Below are positions 8,470-18,530 of a stretch of DNA of 64,000 nt, piece after piece (position 1 is the stretch's first letter; every line of letters starts with the position of its first letter). Location: assembly GCF_051027545.1 (NCBI RefSeq), contig NZ_CP194902.1, positions 3,596,001 to 3,660,000 on the forward strand. Reading direction: 5' to 3'. A program made the translations under genes and the position numbers. The notes under the pieces were generated by a model. That model saw nothing but the letters and a program-made list of their open reading frames with translations. It had not been told where the DNA came from and did no database searches. Origin of the DNA: Methylocaldum sp002005105 (GTDB lineage Bacteria; Pseudomonadota; Gammaproteobacteria; Methylococcales; Methylococcaceae).

Positions 8470-8605
8470 ACAAACCCACGATGTGCCGGTTCCCGAGCTC
8501 CGGTTTGGGAACCGGGTTTTGCAAGCTCCTGCTTGCCGTATTTCGCGAAGCCGGAGCTTCCAAGGCAGCGTTCCCAATCCGGAGATTGGGAACGAGCGTA
8601 ACCGT
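8470..8605. repeat. Palindromic repeat of the GTTCCCAA...TTGGGAACG family
   Basis: Consists of facing units GTTCCCGAGCTCCGGTTTGGGAACC and GTTCCCAATCCGGAGATTGGGAACG separated by GCAAGCTCCTGCTTGC-like stems. A related repeat lies at 31.3-31.4 kb. It occupies the pyrC-parC intergenic space; no gene is visible from 8403 to 8831. Confidence 0.65.
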
Positions 8606-8644
8606 GATAAGGCAGGCGGCTGCGAAAGGACTTAAAATGATCAG

Positions 8645-8762
8645 TTAAGGAAGCTCTGATTAAGTCCTTCGACAGGCTCAGGACGAACGGTAAGGTATTG
8701 ATTCCGCTCGTGGTGAGCTTGTCGAACCATAATCGAAATCCATTTACTCAGAGCTTCCTTAA
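8645..8762. mobile_element. MITE-like element with 15-bp terminal inverted repeats
   Basis: An element of 118 bp with perfect terminal inverted repeats TTAAGGAAGCTCTGA and TCAGAGCTTCCTTAA. The interior contains TTCGACAGGCTCAGGACGAACGG paired with a TGAGCTTGTCGAACC stretch, giving an almost fully foldable element without coding capacity. The TTAA at both ends may be a target duplication. Confidence 0.65.
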
Positions 8763-8831
8763 CACATCGGCGGAGATGCAACCGCCCAGGCTCTTCTGTT
8801 TATCAATCGCTCACTCTCTACCGAAAAAACC

Positions 8832-11066
8832 GTGAATTCCGTTTCCCACGAACGCATACCATTGAAAGATTTCACCGAGAAGGCGTACCTGGATTATTCC
8901 ATGTACGTCATTCTCGACCGTGCCTTGCCCAATATCGCCGACGGACTCAAGCCGGTGCAAAGACGCATCGTCTACGCCATGTCCGAGCTGGGTTTATTGG
9001 CCCAGGCCAAATATAAAAAATCCGCCCGCACGGTCGGCGACGTATTGGGTAAATACCATCCCCACGGGGATTCGGCCTGTTACGAGGCCATGGTGTTGAT
9101 GGCCCAGCCGTTTTCCTACCGCTATCCCTTGATCGACGGACAGGGGAACTGGGGCTCGCCGGACGATCCCAAATCCTTCGCAGCCATGCGCTATACCGAG
9201 GCGCGCCTGACGCCGTACGCGCAGACCCTGTTGTCGGAGCTGGAGCAGGGTACGGTCGACTGGTTGCCGAACTTCGACGGCACCCTCGACGAACCGGCCC
9301 TGCTGCCGGCGCGCTTGCCGAACGTGCTGCTGAATGGCTCGACCGGCATCGCGGTAGGCATGGCGACGGATATTCCGCCGCATAACCTGCGCGAGGTGGT
9401 CGGAGCCTGCATTCGTTTGTTGGACGACCCCCGGCTCAGCGTCGAAGAGCTATGCGACTCGATCAAGGGTCCGGATTTCACGACTGAAGCCGAGATCATC
9501 ACCCCGCGCCAAGATATCGTCCGCATGTACCAGACCGGGAACGGTTCGATCCGCTTGCGGGCGCGGTGGGAGCTGGAAGAAGGGAATATCGTCGTCACCG
9601 CTTTGCCTCACCAGGTGTCCGGCAACGCGATCATGGAACAGATCGCCGCCCAGATGCAGGCGAAGAAACTCCCCATGGTGGAGGATCTCCGCGACGAATC
9701 CGATCACGAGAACCCGACCCGGCTGGTCATCATGCCGCGCGGGCGGCGCATCGACGCGGATCAACTGATGTCGCATCTGTTCGCGACCACCGATCTGGAG
9801 AAGACCTACCGGGTCAATCTCAACATGATCGGGCTGAACGGCAAGCCGCAGGTCAAGAATCTTCAGGAAATCCTGCTGGAATGGCTGAGCTACCGCACCG
9901 AGACCGTGCGCCGGCGGCTTCAGTACCGGCTGGACAAGGTCATCGCGCGTTTGCACATCCTCGAAGGCTTGCTGATCGCCTACCTCAATATCGACGAGGT
10001 GATCGCGATCATCCGGAACGAAGACGAACCTAAGCCCGTGCTGATGGAGCGTTTCGGGCTGAGCGACGTGCAGGCCGAGGCCATTCTGGAACTGAAGCTG
10101 CGTCATCTGGCCAAGCTCGAGGAAATCAAGATTCGCGGCGAACAGGACGAGCTGGAAAAGGAACGGGCCAGCCTCGAAGCCACGCTGGGTTCACAGAAGA
10201 AGCTAAACGCTCTGATCAAGAACGAGCTGAAACAGGACGCCGAAAAATACGGCGATGCGCGCCGTTCCCCCATCGTCGCTCGCCAGGCGTCCCAAGCCCT
10301 GGACATTACCGTGGTGATCGGCAGCGAGCCGGTCACGCTCATTCTTTCCGAAAAAGGCTGGATTCGCGCCGCCAAAGGGCATGATATCGATCCGACCACG
10401 CTCGCCTTTCGTTCCGGCGACAGCTTTCTCTCTGCCGCGCTCGGGCGCAGCAACCAGCCGGCCTATTTCCTCGATTCAACGGGCCGAAGTTACGCCGTGC
10501 CGGCCCATGAGTTCCCATCCGCCCGCTCCCAGGGAGAACCCCTGACCGGACGGCTCAACCCGCCGCCGGGTGCGCTGTTCAAGGCAGTGCTGGCAGGTGC
10601 GGACGACGACTGGTATCTGTTCGCGACCGACAGCGGCTATGGTTTCATTACCCAGCTCAAGGAGCTCCACACCAAGAACCGGGCGGGCAAAGCCCTGCTG
10701 ACGGTACCGGAACATGCGAAGGTCCTGACGCCGGTACTGGTCGGTCAACCCGAGTCCGATCTGGTGGCGATCGCCACCGCGCAAGGCCGGTTTCTGGTAT
10801 TCCCCATCAGCGAGATCCCGGTCCTCAACAAGGGCAAAGGCAATAAGCTGATCCAGATTCAACCGGCGGATCTGGCCGCGCGGCAGGATTACGTAGTAGC
10901 CATGACTGCCGTGCCCCCCGACGCCGGTCTGAAGGTTCACTGCGGCAAGCGTAGCCTGAGCGTGACGGCCAAGGATCTGGCCCATTACCAAGGATCGCGC
11001 GCGCGGCGCGGAAATCCGCTGCCGAAAGGCTTTCAGCGGGTGGAGCAACTGACGCTCCTAGTCTGA
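8832..11066 (+). CDS. parC: DNA topoisomerase IV subunit A
   Basis: 744 residues from a GTG start. The active-site tyrosine is Y121 in AMRYTEARLTPYAQ. The breakage-reunion domain includes GKYHPHGDSACYEAMV and the QT(A)-like IAVGMATDIPPHNL segment. The C-terminal part (from about 495) is the ParC beta-pinwheel. Length and the SELGLLAQAKYKKSARTVGDVLG motif favour ParC over GyrA. It decatenates daughter chromosomes with ParE, which is not in the window. It stands alone, with a MITE directly upstream and a GGGTGGGTTA-type repeat downstream. Confidence 0.95.
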   Translation: MNSVSHERIPLKDFTEKAYLDYSMYVILDRALPNIADGLKPVQRRIVYAMSELGLLAQAKYKKSARTVGDVLGKYHPHGDSACYEAMVLMAQPFSYRYPLIDGQGNWGSPDDPKSFAAMRYTEARLTPYAQTLLSELEQGTVDWLPNFDGTLDEPALLPARLPNVLLNGSTGIAVGMATDIPPHNLREVVGACIRLLDDPRLSVEELCDSIKGPDFTTEAEIITPRQDIVRMYQTGNGSIRLRARWELEEGNIVVTALPHQVSGNAIMEQIAAQMQAKKLPMVEDLRDESDHENPTRLVIMPRGRRIDADQLMSHLFATTDLEKTYRVNLNMIGLNGKPQVKNLQEILLEWLSYRTETVRRRLQYRLDKVIARLHILEGLLIAYLNIDEVIAIIRNEDEPKPVLMERFGLSDVQAEAILELKLRHLAKLEEIKIRGEQDELEKERASLEATLGSQKKLNALIKNELKQDAEKYGDARRSPIVARQASQALDITVVIGSEPVTLILSEKGWIRAAKGHDIDPTTLAFRSGDSFLSAALGRSNQPAYFLDSTGRSYAVPAHEFPSARSQGEPLTGRLNPPPGALFKAVLAGADDDWYLFATDSGYGFITQLKELHTKNRAGKALLTVPEHAKVLTPVLVGQPESDLVAIATAQGRFLVFPISEIPVLNKGKGNKLIQIQPADLAARQDYVVAMTAVPPDAGLKVHCGKRSLSVTAKDLAHYQGSRARRGNPLPKGFQRVEQLTLLV

Positions 11067-11102
11067 GGGACGTGGCCGGAAACAAGGTTCCGATTGGCGC
11101 TC

Positions 11103-11280
11103 CTGGTGTAGGGTGGGTTAGGCGCGCATGACCACGAACGATGCCGTGATCGCAGGACTCTCTGCGCGCCGTAACCCACCGACACCGCGGCCTTGTCCGG
11201 TGGGTTACGGCACGCGGAAACTCCGCTGGAACTTTGTGGATTCCGTGCGATGCGTGCCTAACCCACCCCACAATCGGTTT
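11103..11280. repeat. GGGTGGGTTAG-type palindromic repeat
   Basis: Begins with TAGGGTGGGTTAGGCGCGC, contains facing CGTAACCCACCG and CGGTGGGTTACGGC units, and ends with GCCTAACCCACCCCAC. Longer relatives of the same family are at 29.9 kb and 48.2 kb. It lies between the convergent parC and kbp genes. Confidence 0.7.
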
Positions 11281-11314
11281 CGAGGAGAACGAGGCGTTAT
11301 CGGTCGCCAGCTCT

Positions 11315-11776
11315 CTAATGCTCGGTCGGAATCCGTATCTTCTGCCCCGGAAAGATCAGGTCGGGGTTCTTGATGACCTCGCGGTTCGCTTCGAAAATCT
11401 TCGAATACTTGTTGGGATCCTTGTAGAACTGCTGCGCGATTTTGGAAAGGGTGTCGCCGGACTGGATGACGTAGTACTGCGTGTCGCCGTAGGTCTCCGC
11501 CGCCTGGGGGCTAGCTACGCCTGCCGGCAGCTTGACGCCTTCCACCTTCACCGCTTCGACGCCCTTGATGTTGCCGGCCATCAGTGCGGCTTTCTGCAAA
11601 GCCTCCGCCGAGTCCGCCTCGCCGGAGAGATAGGCGACGGAATCACGGTAATCCACCTTCAGGTTCTTGATGCCGGGATTGTTTTCGTTGATGTGCTCTT
11701 CTATTTTTCGGGCGGCCTGGCCTTCCTCGCTGAAGAGCCGATGTCCGATGTCCTTTGCAAAATCGAAAAGTCCCAT
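11315..11776 (-). CDS. kbp: BON and LysM domain potassium-binding protein (Kbp/YgaU)
   Basis: 153 residues. An N-terminal MGLFDFAKDIGHRLF helix is followed by a BON domain (about 22-85) and a LysM domain (about 100-150, YVIQSGDTLSKIAQQFYKDPNKY). This is the exact architecture of E. coli Kbp/YgaU (149 residues), a cytoplasmic K+-binding protein. There is no signal peptide, which fits the cytoplasmic family. It is divergent from tamA. Confidence 0.92.
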   Translation of the reverse strand: MGLFDFAKDIGHRLFSEEGQAARKIEEHINENNPGIKNLKVDYRDSVAYLSGEADSAEALQKAALMAGNIKGVEAVKVEGVKLPAGVASPQAAETYGDTQYYVIQSGDTLSKIAQQFYKDPNKYSKIFEANREVIKNPDLIFPGQKIRIPTEH

Positions 11777-11877
11777 GATTGTTACTCCTTTGCTTTTCCG
11801 TGTTTGTAGCCTCTGCGATCATTAGACCATCTGTGCTGCGAGTTTATTCGGCGCAAACGGGATTACGGGGAACAGGG

Positions 11878-13596
11878 GTGCGGTGGATCTTATTGCTCAG
11901 TTGCTTGCTATGTTTCGCATCCGCATGGAGCGCCGAACAGGTTGCGATCAGAATCGAGGGGCTCGACGAGAGGCTGGAAAGAAACGTCCGTGCGCTGCTG
12001 ACCATCGCCCAGGCGGAAAGCATGAGCGACCCGCACAGGATTCGCATCGCTCACGAGCGCGCGCCGGACGAGATCCGAAGAGCGCTGGAACCGTTCGGGT
12101 ACTACCGCCCGAAAATCGACGCGGCGTTGACGCGCGAAGGGCCGGGCTGGCTGGCGGTCTACCGAATCGATCCGGGAGATCCGATCAAGCTGAGCGAAGT
12201 GGATGTCCGCTTGACGGGCGAAGGTCTCGAACTGCGGGAATTCAAAACCTTGATTGCACGCTTTCCGCTGAAGGAGGGTGATGTTCTCGACCATACCCGT
12301 TACGAAAAGGGAAAGGAGGCGTTCTCGGAAGCCGCGACCGAGTTCGGGTTTTTCGACGCCAGCTTCAGCCGTGCTGAAATTTTGGTGCATCTTTCGGATT
12401 ACCGATCCGAGATCCATCTGCATTTCGATACCGGCAAACGTTACCGCTTCGGCGAAGTCTCATTCTCGGAAACGCCGCTCAAGCCGTCGCTGCTCGAACG
12501 TTTCGTGAATTTCCACGCGGGCGAACCTTTTCGTTCTTCGACCCTGACCAGGCTTCAGAAAAACCTGCTCGACAGCAGTTATTTCAGCAAGGCCGACGTC
12601 ATCCCGCACCCCGAGCAGGCGGATGCTCGACAGGTCCCGGTTTCGGTTTCATTGGCAATGCAGCCGAAAAACCGGTTTCAGGCCGGTGCCGGATACGGCA
12701 CGGACACCGGCCCGCGCTTAACCCTGGGCTATCGCAATCGTTACCTGAATCGCCATGGACATAGCTTCTACGCCGACCTGCGGCTGTCGCTCATCCGTAC
12801 CGAACTCGACGCGCTATACGCCATTCCCTTGAAGCGTCCGGAAAAGGATCAGCTCGGCTTTGCCGCGCAAATCGGCACCGAGGATACCCTGGCCGGTACA
12901 GCCGAAGTCGCACGCATCGGCATCAGGCATTCGACCGCCCGTTGGGGTTTGCGGGAAGTATTGTCGCTGGATCTGCAGCGCGAGCGTTTCGATGTGGGCG
13001 AGGGTCCGCAGACTGCGGTTTTGTTGCTTCCGAGCCTGGGTTATACCTGGTTGAGCTCGGAAAACGTGCTGAATCCCGAGCGCGGGGCGCGTATCGACCT
13101 GATCGGGAACGGAGCTTCGAAAGACCTGCTATCCGATGTTTCGTTTTTCAAGCTGCGGCTCAACGCCAAGGGGATCTACAGCCTGGGGGAGCGCAACCGG
13201 CTGATCGCGCGCGCCCAGCTCGGCTATATCGCGACCGACGAATTCAGCGAGCTGCCGCTTACGCAACGCTTTTATGCCGGCGGCGACAGGTCCGTGCGCG
13301 GTTATCGTCTGAACGAGATCAGCGCGAGGAATGCGGACGGGGACCGCATAGGCGGGCGCTACCTGACCGTCGGCAGCATCGAATACGAGCGGACGCTGTT
13401 CGGCCCTTGGGGCGTGGCCGTCTTTTACGATGTCGGACGTGCCGCCAATCATTTCGACGAACCGTTCAGTCATGGTGTCGGCCTGGGAGCCCGCTGGCGT
13501 TCGCCCATAGGTCCGGTTCGGCTCGATTTCGCCGTGCCCCTGTCGAGGGCGGAGGACTCGTTTCAGGTGCATCTGATTCTGGGTCCCGATTTATGA
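11878..13596 (+). CDS. tamA: Autotransporter assembly factor TamA (Omp85 family)
   Basis: From GTG 11878 the protein begins with a clear signal peptide (RWILLLSCLLCFASAWSAEQ) and is 572 residues, like E. coli TamA (577). The frame is open further upstream, to 11779, but that extension is not hydrophobic and is not needed. POTRA-like repeats cover about 25-265 and a 16-stranded barrel the rest. VRGYRLNEISARNADGDRIG carries the conserved VRGY motif of Omp85 proteins. Its stop overlaps the tamB start (ATGA). It inserts in the outer membrane and works with TamB in envelope assembly. Confidence 0.92.
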   Translation: MRWILLLSCLLCFASAWSAEQVAIRIEGLDERLERNVRALLTIAQAESMSDPHRIRIAHERAPDEIRRALEPFGYYRPKIDAALTREGPGWLAVYRIDPGDPIKLSEVDVRLTGEGLELREFKTLIARFPLKEGDVLDHTRYEKGKEAFSEAATEFGFFDASFSRAEILVHLSDYRSEIHLHFDTGKRYRFGEVSFSETPLKPSLLERFVNFHAGEPFRSSTLTRLQKNLLDSSYFSKADVIPHPEQADARQVPVSVSLAMQPKNRFQAGAGYGTDTGPRLTLGYRNRYLNRHGHSFYADLRLSLIRTELDALYAIPLKRPEKDQLGFAAQIGTEDTLAGTAEVARIGIRHSTARWGLREVLSLDLQRERFDVGEGPQTAVLLLPSLGYTWLSSENVLNPERGARIDLIGNGASKDLLSDVSFFKLRLNAKGIYSLGERNRLIARAQLGYIATDEFSELPLTQRFYAGGDRSVRGYRLNEISARNADGDRIGGRYLTVGSIEYERTLFGPWGVAVFYDVGRAANHFDEPFSHGVGLGARWRSPIGPVRLDFAVPLSRAEDSFQVHLILGPDL

Positions 13597-16500
13597 AGCG
13601 CCTGACGGCAGCCGTACTGGTCGTATTTCTTGTTCTCGCCGCCGTCGGCTACGTGCTGCTCGCGACCGAGATCGGCCTAACATGGCTGGTTCGCGGCGTG
13701 GAGCGTGGGGTCGGCGGTTTGAAAATCGGCCCTGCCTCAGGCTCGGTGCTGGGCGGATTTTCGCTTAAGGATCTGAGTTACCGGGATGAGCGATTGAGCA
13801 TAGACCTCCGGGAACTCGAGATTGCATGGCGGCCGAGGGCCTTGCTGCGCCGAACCTTGCATCTCGACACGGTTCGCTTGAGGGATGTCCGCGTCTTGCA
13901 GATCGCCGAAGCCGCGCCGGAGCCGAAAGCCCCTCGGTTGCCCGATTTACGTCTGCCGTTGGATATAGCGATCGACGAGATCGAGATTCGCGATGCAAGC
14001 TGGCAGTCGTCCGAATCGGCGGAGCCGATCCGTCTGGAACGGATCGATGCGGGTCTGAAACTTCGCGAAGGCCGCATGACGGTCGAACGGCTCAGCGTAA
14101 AAACGCCCGAGGTCAGCGCATCGCTCGGCGGAACCATCGCTCCCGGCGAAGAACGACCTATCGACCTCGATACCGCATGGACCGTCGAGCTGCCGGACCG
14201 GCCGAAAATTGCCGGGGGCGGAAGGATTACAGGAGACCTGGAGCGGATTTCGACGGTCCAGCGGATTACGGCTCCGACGGCAATGCGCGTGACGGCGGAG
14301 GTCCTGATCCGAGAAAATTCCCGCGCTTGGAATGCCGAGGTCGATCTTCCCGAATTTCCGTTGGACCGGCTCGATCGGGACTGGAAGGCGTGGCCGTTCT
14401 CCGCACAGTTGAAAGGCGAGGGCACCAGCCGCACAGCCAAGGTTTCCGGAGATTTCGCGTTGACCGTGCCGGACGTGGGCCAAGCGCGAGGGCGCTTGGA
14501 CCTGAGCTACCGGGATCCCGGCGAACTTGCGCTCGAAGCGCTCATCCTGAGGCTCCCCGAGACCGGAACGGAGATCGCTATCTCGGGGCAGGTTCGCGGT
14601 CTTCAGGAAACACCGGAAATCGATCTGGAGGCCCGATGGAAGAACCTGCTCTGGCCGCCGCAAGCGGATGGCGCATGGCGGAGTCCCGAAGGAAGGTTGA
14701 CCGTTGCCGGAACCCGCTCGGATGTCCGGGTCGAACTTGACGGGCTGATAAGGGATCAGCGGGTTCAGGCGAAAGGAAACATCGGATTTCCGGAAGACGC
14801 CGTCGTGTTCCGGGATTTTCGCGTGAACAGCGTGTCCACGGCCCTGGTGGTGGACGGCGCTTGGGGGCCGCAGTTGAATCTCCGCTGGACACTGAGGTCC
14901 GACGATTTGGGAATCTGGCTGCCGGGCGCCAAAGGCCGGATGACGAGCAGCGGAAAGCTGGAAGGAGCCCGATCGGCGCCTGCCGTCGAAGCGGAGCTCA
15001 ATGCCGCCGGCTTGAAATACCAGGAGTACGGCGTACGGGATTTGAGCCTGACGCTCAATGCGGGCGCCGCGCCCAACGCGCCGTTGACCTTCGATCTACA
15101 AGGGAATTCGGTCCGCTTCGACACCTATACCATGGATATCGGACTTTCCGGACGCGGCAGCCGGGAAAGACATGAATTGACCGGACGGATCGACAGCCCG
15201 CCCTATGCGCTAGCCTTCGAAGCGGAAGGCGGGTTGCGCGAAGATGCCTGGAGCGGCGTACTGAGCAGGTTCGATCTCAAGGAACCTCGATCGGGTTCCT
15301 GGACCCTGCGCGAGCCCGCAAGATTGAAGCTCGGGCGAACCCGAAGCGAGATCGAGGAAATCTGTTTGACCAACCGGGACGCACGCTGGTGTTTCGAAGG
15401 AGAGATCGCCGAAGGCGGCGAATGGTGGGCCGCCGCCCGCGTGTCGGGTGTTCCCTTAAAGCTATTCGGGGCTGAATTGCCGGAGCCGATGCCTATCTCG
15501 GGCATGCTGGAAGGCAGCGCCGTACTTCGCGGCAAAGACGATCTGATAGATCAAGGCATTCTGGATCTCGATGCGGAAGGCTTAGCGTTCGATCTTACCG
15601 TCAACGAGTCGAAGAAGGTTCGGATAAGACCGGAAACGGCATCGATATACGCGGATCTTTCCGGCCAAATATTGACGATGCAAGTCGGAATACGTCAGGC
15701 GGGACTCCTGGACATCCAAGGGGCGCTGGAGAGCCGGGGAACCTTCCGATTGGCCGAGCTTCAGGATCTGCCGGTGTCGGGACGTCTGACCGTCGATTTG
15801 GAAACCTTGGCGGTGTTCGAACCCTGGCTGGCGCAAATCGAAGGCTTGAGCGGCTCGTTCCGGGCGGATTTAGGGATCGAAGGCAGAGCGAGAGCGCCTT
15901 TGTTGGATCTCGAGGCCAGCGTGCCGGATGCCGGTTTTCGCATACCTCAATTGGGCATCGGTATCGAACATTTGACGCTGCGGGCGAATTCGGTAGACCA
16001 ACGACAAATCCGGCTCGAAGGGAGCGCGATGTCGGGTGGCGGAACCGTACGGATGAGCGGCCTCTGGCGGCTTGACGGTACGGCGGGCTGGCCCTTGACC
16101 TTGAATCTGGACGGAACCCGGTTTCTCGGCGTCGACACGCCGGAAGCCAAGGTCTACTTGTCGCCGGATATCAACATCATGACCGAACGGCAGCGGATCG
16201 ATATGCGGGGACGGGTAGATGTTCCGGAAGCGTTTATCAACGTTCCCAAGAAGGAACAGGCCGTGACCCCGTCCGAGGACGTCGTGCTGGTCAACGGCGA
16301 ACCGGGCGAGGAGGAAACAGAGTTTCGACTGCATAGCGACGTTCAAGTCGTCCTCGGCGACAAGATTCAAGTAAAGGCCGCCGGCTTCCAAGGCGAAATC
16401 GGCGGCAGGGTAAGAATCGTTCAGGAGCCGAACGAAGAGGCGCGCGGAACCGGGCAGATCGTGGTTCAGGACGGTACCTATTCCTTCTATGGGGTTGACT

Positions 16501-17042
16501 TGACCATAGACGACGGGCGTTTGATTTTCACGGACACGCCGGTGGACAACCCCGGATTGGACGTTACCGTCACCCGCAGGCTGGACCAGGTAGTGGCCGG
16601 TGTGCGGGTACTCGGCTCGCTCAAGAACCCCAACGTTTCCTTGTACTCCATACCGCCGTTGCCCGAAGCGGACATTCTCGCCTACCTGATCGCCGGAAAA
16701 CCCATGGACTTTGCGCCGCGCGAGGAAGGCGACAGGCTGAGAAATGCCGCTTCTTCCCTGGGCGGAGCGGCCGGAAGTCTGCTCGCGAGAGAAATCAGCA
16801 GCCGGTTCGGACTGGGGGGACTATTGGACGAGATCGGAGTCGGAACACCGAACGGCACCGAAACCACATCGCTATTCTTGGGGAAATACCTAACGCCGCG
16901 GCTTTACCTGCAATACGGTCTCGGCATATTCCAGTCGAGCAACGTGTTCAAGCTGCGCTATAAGCTCAATGAGCATTGGCGGCTTCAATCGGAGACCGGA
17001 GAGCAGAGCGGGGCGGACATTCTTTTCGAATGGGAGAGATAA
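13593..17042 (+). CDS. tamB: Translocation and assembly module subunit TamB
   Basis: The ATG at 13593 overlaps the tamA stop (ATGA) and gives a 1149-residue protein opening with a single membrane anchor (about residues 6-25, AVLVVFLVLAAVGYVLLA). The long middle is beta-rich AsmA-like repeat sequence. The last 330 residues are the conserved TamB (DUF490) domain, including PLPEADILAYLIAGKP and the terminal LRYKLNEHWRLQSETGEQSG. It is an inner-membrane protein that spans the periplasm, contacts TamA and is implicated in phospholipid and protein traffic to the outer membrane. The frame stays open upstream to 12942, but that part only shadows tamA. Confidence 0.93.
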   Translation: MKRLTAAVLVVFLVLAAVGYVLLATEIGLTWLVRGVERGVGGLKIGPASGSVLGGFSLKDLSYRDERLSIDLRELEIAWRPRALLRRTLHLDTVRLRDVRVLQIAEAAPEPKAPRLPDLRLPLDIAIDEIEIRDASWQSSESAEPIRLERIDAGLKLREGRMTVERLSVKTPEVSASLGGTIAPGEERPIDLDTAWTVELPDRPKIAGGGRITGDLERISTVQRITAPTAMRVTAEVLIRENSRAWNAEVDLPEFPLDRLDRDWKAWPFSAQLKGEGTSRTAKVSGDFALTVPDVGQARGRLDLSYRDPGELALEALILRLPETGTEIAISGQVRGLQETPEIDLEARWKNLLWPPQADGAWRSPEGRLTVAGTRSDVRVELDGLIRDQRVQAKGNIGFPEDAVVFRDFRVNSVSTALVVDGAWGPQLNLRWTLRSDDLGIWLPGAKGRMTSSGKLEGARSAPAVEAELNAAGLKYQEYGVRDLSLTLNAGAAPNAPLTFDLQGNSVRFDTYTMDIGLSGRGSRERHELTGRIDSPPYALAFEAEGGLREDAWSGVLSRFDLKEPRSGSWTLREPARLKLGRTRSEIEEICLTNRDARWCFEGEIAEGGEWWAAARVSGVPLKLFGAELPEPMPISGMLEGSAVLRGKDDLIDQGILDLDAEGLAFDLTVNESKKVRIRPETASIYADLSGQILTMQVGIRQAGLLDIQGALESRGTFRLAELQDLPVSGRLTVDLETLAVFEPWLAQIEGLSGSFRADLGIEGRARAPLLDLEASVPDAGFRIPQLGIGIEHLTLRANSVDQRQIRLEGSAMSGGGTVRMSGLWRLDGTAGWPLTLNLDGTRFLGVDTPEAKVYLSPDINIMTERQRIDMRGRVDVPEAFINVPKKEQAVTPSEDVVLVNGEPGEEETEFRLHSDVQVVLGDKIQVKAAGFQGEIGGRVRIVQEPNEEARGTGQIVVQDGTYSFYGVDLTIDDGRLIFTDTPVDNPGLDVTVTRRLDQVVAGVRVLGSLKNPNVSLYSIPPLPEADILAYLIAGKPMDFAPREEGDRLRNAASSLGGAAGSLLAREISSRFGLGGLLDEIGVGTPNGTETTSLFLGKYLTPRLYLQYGLGIFQSSNVFKLRYKLNEHWRLQSETGEQSGADILFEWER

Positions 17043-17246
17043 CGCTCCGGAGTCATCGACTCGTCGACGAGCGATATCGGATTTCTTGCGTCGCATCGGC
17101 CAATGCGTCGAAAGGGGACAAGCTTGCCGTTGGCGCAATCGGTTCGCTAGCATTCCTTTCCATGAACCCCGGTAGCGGTAGGGTTATTTAAAGAATAAGC
17201 TTGTCATCGGTATTGCATCGAAACGCTCAGGAATTCTGTTTCAATC

Positions 17247-18407
17247 ATGAACGCGCTGTTGTCGTTTATCCAAAAACTGCTCATCGGATTGTTCGTACTA
17301 GGCCTTGCGGTGCTGGTACTGGTCGCGCTGATTCGTTACCAGGGCGATGAAGGTGAGGATCGAAAATCCTGGAAGCAGGCCAAAACCCAGAATACCATCG
17401 AGGGATACTTGGACTATCTGCGGGATTGCCAAGCGTGTCCACACGAGCAGGATGCGGAAAAAGCATTGGATCAGCTTCAGCGCCAGCGGGGATTGGTCGC
17501 CCGGCTCGAGCGCACGCACTTGCCGCCACGCGCCGGCATCGCCCTTCCCATTTTTTCGCCTGACGGACGGGACATTCTGGCGGTGGGCGGAACCAGCCTA
17601 TATTTTTGGGATTCGACTACGGGACGGCGGTTGATCCGGGACAAGAACGGCTTTCAGACCCGCGGCGGTCGCTATTTGGAGGCTTTGGCATATTCTCCGG
17701 ACGGCCTCCGGATCGCGGCCGGAATGTCCGGGCACGAAGGCGGGTATCTCGTGTTGTGGGATCAAAAAACAGGAGAGCTGCTGGCGGACTACGCCGTGGA
17801 GTGGTACGACGTGAAGTCCGTCGCATTTTCGCCGGACGGCAAATCCGTGGGGTGGATCGCCCGTGGACCGGCCGGAATCTGGGAACCGAGCAGCGGAAAA
17901 TTCTTGCGCGCTACGCATGAGGGATCGGACGCTTTGGCGTTCGTTCGCAGGGACGACGGCAAGCCCCTTTTGGTCACTGCCTCGGGCAGGGAAGTTTGGT
18001 TTTGGGATGCGGCGTCCATGGAGATCGCCAAGCAATCCGAGCTCAATACCGACCGATCCCTTCTGGGTTTGAGTCAGGACGGTTTCTTGGTGGCGTTTCG
18101 CGAGGGGCCTGTTCTCGAACTCTGGGATACGCGATCAGGCACACTCATCGCCAGCTTGGGAGATCATGACAGCGAGATTGCGGGTTTCTGCCGCGAAAGC
18201 CGGAAAGGCTGGATAGCGGTGGGTACGAAAAGCGGCAATCTATACCTTTGGGATATTGCGGAGGCCAAAAAGCTGGGAAGTGTGCTCGCACACGAGGGTT
18301 CCATCGAGCAGATCGCATGCTCGAGGCAGGGCAAGGTGGTAACCGTCGGTTGGGATGCCGCCAAGGTGTGGGATCTCGAGAAGCTGCGCCATGCGAGCCA
18401 GGAGTAA
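17247..18407 (+). CDS. WD40-like repeat protein with N-terminal membrane anchor
   Basis: 386 residues. A single hydrophobic helix (about 8-29) is followed by a Cys-containing linker (YLDYLRDCQACPHEQDAEKAL) of the kind seen between caspase-like or kinase modules and WD40 blades. After it come about six or seven blades with repeated FSPDG...LWD/FWD motifs (for example AYSPDGLRIAAG and AFSPDGKSVGW). It is probably a periplasm- or cytoplasm-facing beta-propeller scaffold. No enzymatic motif was seen and the partner is unknown. It is separated from tamB by 204 nt without recognisable features. Confidence 0.75.
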   Translation: MNALLSFIQKLLIGLFVLGLAVLVLVALIRYQGDEGEDRKSWKQAKTQNTIEGYLDYLRDCQACPHEQDAEKALDQLQRQRGLVARLERTHLPPRAGIALPIFSPDGRDILAVGGTSLYFWDSTTGRRLIRDKNGFQTRGGRYLEALAYSPDGLRIAAGMSGHEGGYLVLWDQKTGELLADYAVEWYDVKSVAFSPDGKSVGWIARGPAGIWEPSSGKFLRATHEGSDALAFVRRDDGKPLLVTASGREVWFWDAASMEIAKQSELNTDRSLLGLSQDGFLVAFREGPVLELWDTRSGTLIASLGDHDSEIAGFCRESRKGWIAVGTKSGNLYLWDIAEAKKLGSVLAHEGSIEQIACSRQGKVVTVGWDAAKVWDLEKLRHASQE

Positions 18408-18476
18408 AGGGTAGTCCGGCTGTCCTCCTGCGAGCGGAAGCCCACGACGGCGAATCGTAGCAATCTAATCCGGCAG

Positions 18477-18524
18477 GATACGAACTCTTACGTATTCTCC
18501 ACACGAAACCACGACGGTTAAATA
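18477..18524 (+). promoter_or_regulatory. Promoter and upstream activator element of CsrB-like RNA 2
   Basis: TACG-N8-ACGTAT (18479-18495) is followed by exactly 22 nt and TTAAATACACCCAC, with TAAATA as a likely -10. It matches the element upstream of CsrB-like RNA 1 in both motifs and in spacing, while the 22-nt spacers themselves differ in sequence, as expected for separately selected sites. Confidence 0.6.
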
Positions 18525-18530
18525 CACCCA

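Noticed and set aside
12942..17042. A single 1366-residue frame starting inside tamA
   Set aside because: The part before 13593 overlaps tamA in another frame and is Arg-rich shadow sequence; TamB starts at the ATGA overlap.
18477..18497. Classical GacA box TGTAAG-N6-CTTACA
   Set aside because: Only CTTACG is present without a partner half at the right distance; the shared TACG-N8-ACGTAT element fits both loci better.
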